Part shown: positions 57,381 through 64,000 of the stretch, piece by piece
Layout of the letters: every line of letters begins with the position of its first letter
Position numbering within the stretch: the first letter of the stretch is position 1
NCBI GenBank assembly: GCA_030268105.1
Contig: BSDZ01000028.1
Span: 1,388,001-1,452,000, forward strand
DNA: 64,000 nt
From: Volvox africanus
Lineage: Eukaryota > Chlorophyta > Chlorophyceae > Chlamydomonadales > Volvocaceae
Direction of reading: 5' to 3'
Notes under the pieces: model-generated
What the model was told of the DNA's origin: nothing
What the model saw: only the letters and a program-made list of their open reading frames with translations
Database searches by the model: none
Program-made: the position numbers and the translations under genes

Positions 57381-59699
57381 GGCCGAGAGGCGGCCCGAAG
57401 CGGATCTGTGCTGGACTTTACCTTTCGCGTGGTACGGCGCAGTGCGTGGCACTGCTCTTGGTCTTTTTTGACTCATCAGGACGTGAATGTGTTTGTATCC
57501 GTAAATGTCCGATTGTGTGATTGGTTGTGATTTCGCTGAGCAGAAAAGGGGATCAGCACTCGGAGGCCAGGTGAAGTAGAGGGAGAAGACTAGGGGGACC
57601 ATCAAGAGCACGTTTTAGACGTTTTTCGGAACGGGGCGGAATGAAGTCGGTAGCACAGTGAGTAGCTGTTGTGACGGCATGGGTCGTGTTTCGAGCGCAG
57701 CTGGATAGCTAGTTGGCTAGGTAGCTGGAGACTATGTCCGCGGAGGTCCTGTGGAGGGGCATCGAAGGGATTTGTGCATCAGCAGCGCAGCGCAGGCCCT
57801 AGGGAGGCACGGCACGGACAACTTGTGCAATATAACTGGGCGTTGGGTGCGCTGCGGCATTTTTGGCAATGGCTACGATTGGTCCCCGCGCGATCCCAGA
57901 CCACGAGATCATTATATACCTGTCCTGCGCAACACAGCTAGCTGTCTTTTACCTGCCCCATCCAACCAGTCGAATTTGGGCCTGGTGGGAGGCGGGCGGT
58001 TTTTTGTCGAAGGTTCTTGGTAGTTGTGCCCCCCGTGGCACGTACCTGTTGAGGAACTTTCTTTCTCCGTTACGTGCACGTGTTGCTTTTGGTTTCTTCT
58101 TTAGTCGCAGCAGCTCACGCCGGGACCCGCAGAGGCACTCCACCGTCGATCTCCGGCATCAAGTGCGGTGGGGCGAGTGGCAGCAGCACAGCCGTCGGTG
58201 GTTGTGGTGTCAGCACAGCGCGCGCCTCCCAACTAAGGCGCCACTTAGGGGTTAGAGCAGCCGCTGTCCGGTTGTGCCGGTTCGTGCGGGTCCCGGTATG
58301 CAGCTGCGTGCGGCACTGACTTTGTTCGGCATTTTCTACAGCCGGGAACATTTCGGCGTCTCTCTGAACTCCATAAGGTCGGAAGACTAGCGTTATTGTC
58401 GGGATGGCACCCCTCTGTCGGGTTAATGACTGAGAGGTGGGGACGCAAGCAATCCATGCACGGAGATGAGGCATGAGGGTCTGTGTGCGATGGATATCTC
58501 TTAACTCCGGCGGACCGGTGCGACGGAAATTAACTTAGGGGTTCTGGATAGGTAACTGGCTCTGCGCTGGGTAGAGGTACGCTTCCGGGTTTTGGGGGAT
58601 GTACAACCCCCCTTTCATCCGGAGAAAGCCGAATAGTTGTTTGGGGCGAGGGGCGGCATGGTGCATGGCATGGTGGCAAGGCCCAAGCTACTGCGATCGC
58701 GCCACGGTATTGGCGGAGGGAGAAGTCGGTTCACTACACTTCAAGGGGAGGGACCTGCCTGCCAGCTATGTCTCTGTCCGGCGGCGGAAGCGGAAGGGAA
58801 GGGGACAGACGGCTAACGATGCATAGATTGTACGGCATGGAATATCCGTCTCACTTACAGAGGCGTTATGGATCAGTCAGGAACGTAGCAGTGCCGGATG
58901 TTGTGTTATGGGTCGATCAGTTTGCGTTGTTGTACTTTGAACTGCTGGCATGGCAGAATTTGGAGCATCTAGGACAGGGCCGTACGTACGTACGGCCACT
59001 CATGCATGCTTTGAGAGGTTCAAGAACGTTGGAAAATAGGCTGCGGAGAGATGAGGTCAGTAGAGAAGCACGGGGAGGAGAGGTTCAGCCCAGGCAACGT
59101 TAAGTGCGGGGTTGCGGGTCGCCTGGCTGTAGGGCTACCGTTGCCATTGTCTCTGGGTATATGTGTATGGAAGCTATGTCGTACACGGCGGCGAATGCAG
59201 TGTCGTGATTCTTCATCTTCATTACGTTGTGTCCATTGTAGCGGTAAGGAATGAGGAGTAAACCTTGTTGACGGAAAGACGGAACGATAGTCCGATAGTG
59301 TATTCTTAGTCACGGATACCGACAAGTGCTTCTTTATGTCCTCCGCTATCAGCGCTAGGAAGCAATCCGCGGGTGTTCACCGCTAAGGTGGCCCTGGAAG
59401 CCACCGCTAAGTGGGTTGGGGTCCCAGCCGTGATGAGTCCGGCCGGTAAGCGACATCCGGATGTCACCCGAATGCTTTCATCCATCAGCCAAGCTGATGG
59501 CCGCCGCAAGCTTGCTGTCTGCCGCATCACAGACCACGTACCGGCTTGCTGGTTTGTCAACCCATCCGCCGTACTGAAACATAACATACGCCAGCTGCCT
59601 CCTTAACATACAGAAATGGTGTTGGTATGGCGCGACGCAATCGAGTCAGACAGACAGACTGATGCTATCCCGTGCTCAGCAGCAGCAGCAGTCCACACC
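57381..59699. other. No recognisable gene
   Basis: Short frames on both strands show no domain, codon bias or splice consistency. CGTAC motifs are frequent, with a perfect run CGTACGTACGTACGG at 58981-58995. The longest frame (57863-58255) is compositionally unremarkable. Confidence 0.45.
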
Positions 59700-62600
59700 T
59701 CACAACTCATCTCGGGGCGAGGTCGCCATTACCACCAGCCCGGAAGCATCAAACCTTTCCACTGCGCCACCCTCTTGCTGCTCTGTCTGCTGCGGCTGGC
59801 GGCTGCGAGTCTCTTCCTCCGCAACACGGAGTGCCTCCATCAGGTCCGCCTCGTACGACAAGATCTCTGGTCGTATCTGTTCTGCTAGTGCAGCCATCTG
59901 CATCTCGTACTTGCGCCACCTTTCCACTGATGTGTTGTACAGCGGCTTACGTACCTATTAACCAATACGGACAAACGGTATGTGACATGAGATCTCCGTA
60001 CAACTGCCAAGAACAACTTTCACCAGGAGACCTTATTAACATTTGAAAGATTAATCCCCCACATAGCCCTTACGACCCTCACAGCCCTTTCCATAATCTT
60101 CCATCCAAGGCTTGCAAGCACCCAAGGTCGCAGCCAGCCCCAGGGCGCACCTGCCCGCCCAGCCGCCAGTGCTTCCCCCGTGCCGGAGCTGGCCCCATCC
60201 CTCGCAAGCACTCGTCTCTCACCCGCCCACCAACCGACCTGGGACACGCTCGCTGTGGCCACCGTCCGGTTGGCGTTATGGAACTGCAGCACTCGCGGAT
60301 CCCAGTCCAGGCCGCAATGGGAAAGCAGCCGCCGAGCTGAGAATTCCGCGGCCAGCACAACCTAGGTACGACAGCGAATACCACGTACAACAGCAGCAGC
60401 TGCAGCAGCATGAGACATTTTGTTGACGGGGAAATTCGCCCACTGCTCCTCTCTGAGGGAGTTGGATTGTTCTCGGTGGCGCCTTTCCCCACGGCGCACG
60501 TGTGTCCCGGCCTCACCTCTTCATAGTGCAAGGTGAGTATCCTGCCGGGGGGCAGCACCGCCCGCCAGTGCTTCGTCAGAGCCGCCGCCATTAGAATTTG
60601 TTCGCCAATGTGGTCGAGCCGCCAGGACCACGGCACGCCGCCGTACCCAAACGGCTGGCTGTAGCATGACAATGCCACATCGAGAGGATGTCGTACGACG
60701 TGCACAATGCAGGCGCGCGGCAACAGCATTTCGATGTAACCAATCTGTGGAGGGGAGATTTAGCACCCGGGTTCGCGTGGTCGGTTGGACCGGAATGATT
60801 GGCAGCGCTCCTGGGCTCGGTCAGGCGCCCGCAAGTCTCCATCAAGCCGAAGCCGAAGCCCAGCGACGAATATGGAAAAGCCAAAGAAATGTCATGCACC
60901 AAACTCGCGTCATTTTACTCACGAGCCAGAGGTTCCGGAGCATCTTGTCCACAATCCGTACGGGTAGCTTGTTGGGGTCCCATCCCGACGCAACAGCTCG
61001 GTGCCGCATCGCCTTTAGGTACCTACGCATGAACCGGCAGAGGAAGGATGGAGCAGCAGCCGCCCCAAGGCGTCAGGAAGCTCGCGCAGGTCTTGAGAAT
61101 GAGCGATACATGGAAAAGATGAAGTGAAACCCCCAGGGCGAGGACGGGGCGCCTTTCTTTCCAACAACAGAAGGCGCACGCTGTCTGGGGCTAGCTTCGG
61201 AATCGGAGCCTGACAGCAGCCAAGGAGGGGAAGGATGCCGAGCTCCCCGGGTTCCGTGTTTCGGCCTCTCACGCGAAGGGGGGCTTGGGGTGACGAGTCC
61301 GTGGAACTGCCAGCACCAGCCAGCCGCTTGGACGATGGAGCACGGCCCGATGTAGTTGGCGTGGTCTGCAGATAACGTCATTTCGTTCGCCACCACGTGC
61401 TGCGAGGGCTTATCCAGCATGGCTGCCCTCATCCGGTTGCATCGCCCCCCATCCCCCACCTTTCCCCCTCAATGTGCCCCGTTGGCCTCCCCGCACCAAT
61501 TCTGTTACTTGACAGACATCAAACAACCCCCTCCCAACGCCACACTGGTGACCCCACATTCCATAAGGCCCCTCTACAACACCCCTCCCCTCGAGCCCCT
61601 CCCCTCCCCACCGACACCCGACCACGCTTACCGGCGGCCGAAGTCCTCCAGGACCCAGGGCTGCGACAAACCCTGTGACAGCAGGCGAACACACAGGAAC
61701 TGAGAGTGAAAACGGCAGTTGGAAGTTAGTTAATAGCGGTTGACGTAGAACGAAGAGTCCATGTACCTAATATTACCCGCCCTGGCCCCCTGGCCTCCGG
61801 GGCCCCCCCGCACCTGCTGCATGAGGACCCTGTTGATGCTCGGGGTAAGGGGAGCCAGGGCGGTATCCTCCCCTGCGGCCCACACGCCCGGGCAGCTGGA
61901 CAGCATCTTAGAGGAGGGGGAGGGGGATAGACAAGTAGCGGGAGACAGGGACGAAACAGGAAGTAGGAGGAATGGGCTGTGGAGGAAATGGAGGAGAGGC
62001 ATTGTTGAAGATGTGGTTTTAAGCCCAGTATCTGCCCCTCTGCCCCTCCCTGCCCCTCCCTGCCCTGCGGACGCACATGCAAAATGGTGACCCTCAGCTC
62101 CCATCTCGCCCCTTGCCTCGTCTATCGATCCTCACCGTCTCCACCAGGGTGCTCCCCGACCTGGGCAGGCCCACCACGAACACGGTCGTCTCATCCTCCA
62201 GGCCTGCACCGGATTCGGCAAGCGCACGCAGCAAGGACTCCCCGAACACCCCCGTCAGGATGCGCAGCTGTCGCCAGTCGTGAGCGGGGTCATAGGGCTG
62301 CTGTGAAGAAAGAAGTGCATTGCCCTGCAGCAGGAGAGTATGTGGAAAAAAGGGACGGAAAAGCAATTGTTTGGGTTCCGGAGCTGTGGCTTCTTCGAAA
62401 CCTCCTGAGACTTGACATTAGGAGGACTGGTCCAAGACACTGATAAGGCGCTCCGCAACCCAGAACGTAACAGGACGGAGACAGGTCATAAGCTGCTGTC
62501 AGGTCAAGAGCCACACGGGGTGGGTGCTTTATCGGGTTCCAACGTCCATGTTTGGGCTGGGCAGGCTACGAAGTAAGCGTCCATGGCAGCAAAGTTCTCG

Positions 62601-64000
62601 CCCGCCATCCCCCCGGTTGTGTTCCCAGCGAGCGAGCCACCTACCTGCTCCAGCACCCGCCACACCTCCCCCGCCTCTGCACCCATGCCGTCAAGTGTCT
62701 TGGCCAGAGCAAAATACAGCCAACCCAGCTCCGCCACCCGAATTCCTGCCAGCCAGCCGCCGCGGGAGCGGTCACTGAAAGGATCGTCCCCGATTTCCGA
62801 TAGATCGCCAGAGGCTGCCTTGGCCGTACCCTTGCTGCCTCCTATCACCCTGCCTTCGACGACACCACTTCCCTCTGTGGCCATAGCCATGCCGCTTTCA
62901 CCACCACCGGGATTGTGAGGCTTATTTAAAGGCACATCCACTGCTGCTGCTCTCGACACTGGTGAGGGCCCCCCTGGAGCGCTGCTGAAGCCCCGTGCAA
63001 CGGGCTCCCCCAGTAGCCGCTGGCGAAGGCCGCTCTCCTCAGCCAGCTGCACGGCCGAGCGCACATGCACCAGCAGGCCATCCGGTATGCGTGTCATGGC
63101 CGCACACGCCTGTGGTATGTCGCAGGGTGAAGGTCTGTCAGGATCACACTGGGAGGTGGTGGACTGGGACATGGCAGCTCGCACAACACACAATCCATCA
63201 AATGCAGCTATTCGAGTACACTTCCATGCAGGGATGTACCCACTACCTGCTGGTTCTTCACACCTAACGCGCCCCACCTTGGCGAAGCAGTTCGGATTCA
63301 GCCCCACCGCCCCCAGTGCAGTGTCGCGGTAGGCCTCCTCGGCCTCAGCCGTGCGGCCCACCGCCGCCAGGGCCTTGCCCCTGTTGAAGGTGACACCGCA
63401 CATCAGATCTGAGCCCCCACTGATCAGCAGAGCCCCGGCCTGCAAGGGGGGCCCGCGAGCGCCCCCCGGAGGGGCCGGTGCTGTAAGAACCCCGAGTAGA
63501 GGTACCTTTAAGAGGCTTTCAGGACCAGCGGAGGCCAACACAGGCAGACAATTGAAAGAAACTCCCCGTCAGCTCGTGTGGGTCCATCGAGTCTCACAAT
63601 GAAGTTAAGTGCGTTGCGATCTGCTTCGGGTCCCATCCGGATGGTCGCCTGTTATCTACCTGCAGCAGATATACCCTGGAGTCGTACACCTTGCCTCCTT
63701 CGTCAAGCTGTCCTCTCCGCCCCGTCCCCGTCCCCGTCCCCCTCCCTCTCCCCACCTCCTCCAGCACCCTGTCAAGCTCCCGAAGAGCTTCATGGGGTCT
63801 GTCCGCCTCCAACAGCAGCGCAGCCAAATTGCCAATAACACTCAACCGAGTGATCTGTGGGTCCACATCGCCGTCCAGTGGGCGCCGGGATGAGGAGCCG
63901 CCCCGTGAGTGGACCGGTGGCGGTGAGGCCGGCCCGAGTGGGGACCCATCACCTGAGCTAGCACCTGGGGATGCGACAGCATCCGTCATCTGGTGGCTGG
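59700..64000 (-). CDS. TPR-containing sulfotransferase with C-terminal RDEL (5' end off window)
   Basis: Sulfotransferases move sulfate from PAPS to proteins, glycans or small molecules. Minus-strand exons in frame are 63756 to beyond 64000, 63660-63707, 63278-63439, 62645-63109, 62136-62300 (start may be 62324), 61814-61906, 61632-61699, 60923-61022, 60517-60744, 60239-60361 and 59700-59945 (stop). The N-terminal part has TPR-like helices (NLAALLLEADRPHEALREL; FNRGKALAAVGRTAEAEEAY). The sulfotransferase domain (Sulfotransfer_3 type) has the 5'-PAPS loop VFVVGLPRSGSTLVE, MLSSCPGVWAAGE, LPVRIVDKMLRNLW, the 3'-phosphate motif CIVHVVRHPLDVALSCYSQPF, HWRAVLPPGRILTLHYEE, ANRTVATASVSQ and LYNTSVERWRKY. 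It ends SPRDEL, an ER-retrieval-type signal, which suggests a lumenal enzyme. A long Ser/Gly insert (62645-63109 exon) lies between TPR and catalytic parts. The intron at 63708-63755 is only 48 bp and in frame, so it may be retained. The TPR-sulfotransferase order resembles bacterial proteins. Confidence 0.88.

Noticed and set aside
58981..58995. CGTA tandem and frequent CGTAC motifs across the window as a regulatory code
   Set aside because: They also occur inside exons of unrelated genes; no placement pattern could be shown without counting against a background model.
61073..61459. Extra minus-strand exon candidate (MTLSADHANYIGP) in the sulfotransferase gene
   Set aside because: The exon ending at 61632 joins 61022 directly with correct phase and restores the family motif order.

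Overview
The window is nuclear DNA of a eukaryote. Its genes are rich in short spliceosomal introns (GT-AG, donors mostly GTGNG or GTAAG, acceptors mostly CAG, many in phase 0). Exons are GC-rich. Introns hold simple repeats (CA/GT, CCCTCTCT, GGGCA), and there are several nested LTR retrotransposons. A plant-like Derlin N-terminus, a plant-like linker histone and a cilia/flagella-associated protein suggest a flagellated alga, most likely a green alga. That assignment is inference.

Layout, left part (1-17 kb). A Derlin gene runs on the minus strand (386-2054; its last exon was not found here). Divergent from it is a small gene for a predicted organelle-targeted, glycine-rich, single-TM protein (2487-3559). 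A weak Alba/POP7-like reading frame lies near 5.8-6.2 kb. A complete ten-exon mitochondrial adrenodoxin-type NADPH:ferredoxin reductase gene follows (minus, 6539-11084), then about 4 kb without a recognisable gene. A complete six-exon linker histone H1 gene is at 15110-16948.

Middle part (17.8-35.5 kb) is a rearranged nest of mobile elements. A young Ty3/gypsy element (here Gyp-A, 20754-26598, 423-bp LTRs, CCCTG target duplication) sits inside an older gypsy element (Gyp-B, 368-bp LTRs, GCTGC/GCAGC target duplication). Gyp-B also carries a 401-bp solo LTR (AAGGC duplication) and two AT-rich patches of bacterial-type DNA: the C-terminal half of an IS982-family transposase, a palindromic scrap of the same IS, a LolD-like ABC-ATPase N-terminus and another small frame. 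The two halves of Gyp-B lie in opposite orientations. The flanking host sequence exists as an uninterrupted copy at 17787-18660, so the events can be ordered: tandem duplication, Gyp-B insertion, secondary insertions, inversion. The gag region of Gyp-B is itself a 1.3-kb-armed palindrome. A copia remnant is also present.

Right part (35.7-64 kb). A 24-exon gene encodes a large CFAP92/KIAA1257-like protein (35685-46062). A five-exon gene encodes an unrecognised Gln/Ala-rich protein (47809-50277). Next is a 669-bp inverted repeat (50351-51019 / 53685-54353) enclosing a 5'-truncated OLA1/YchF gene that carries an in-frame stop and a frameshift. Then comes a four-exon gene for a disordered polyQ protein (54814-57380). 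The last gene is a TPR-sulfotransferase ending in RDEL (minus, 59700 to the window edge).

Exon models were built by hand. For the main genes every intron keeps the frame, which is the chief evidence that they are right. No RNA gene, CRISPR array or prokaryotic operon was found; the bacterial pieces are broken inserts.
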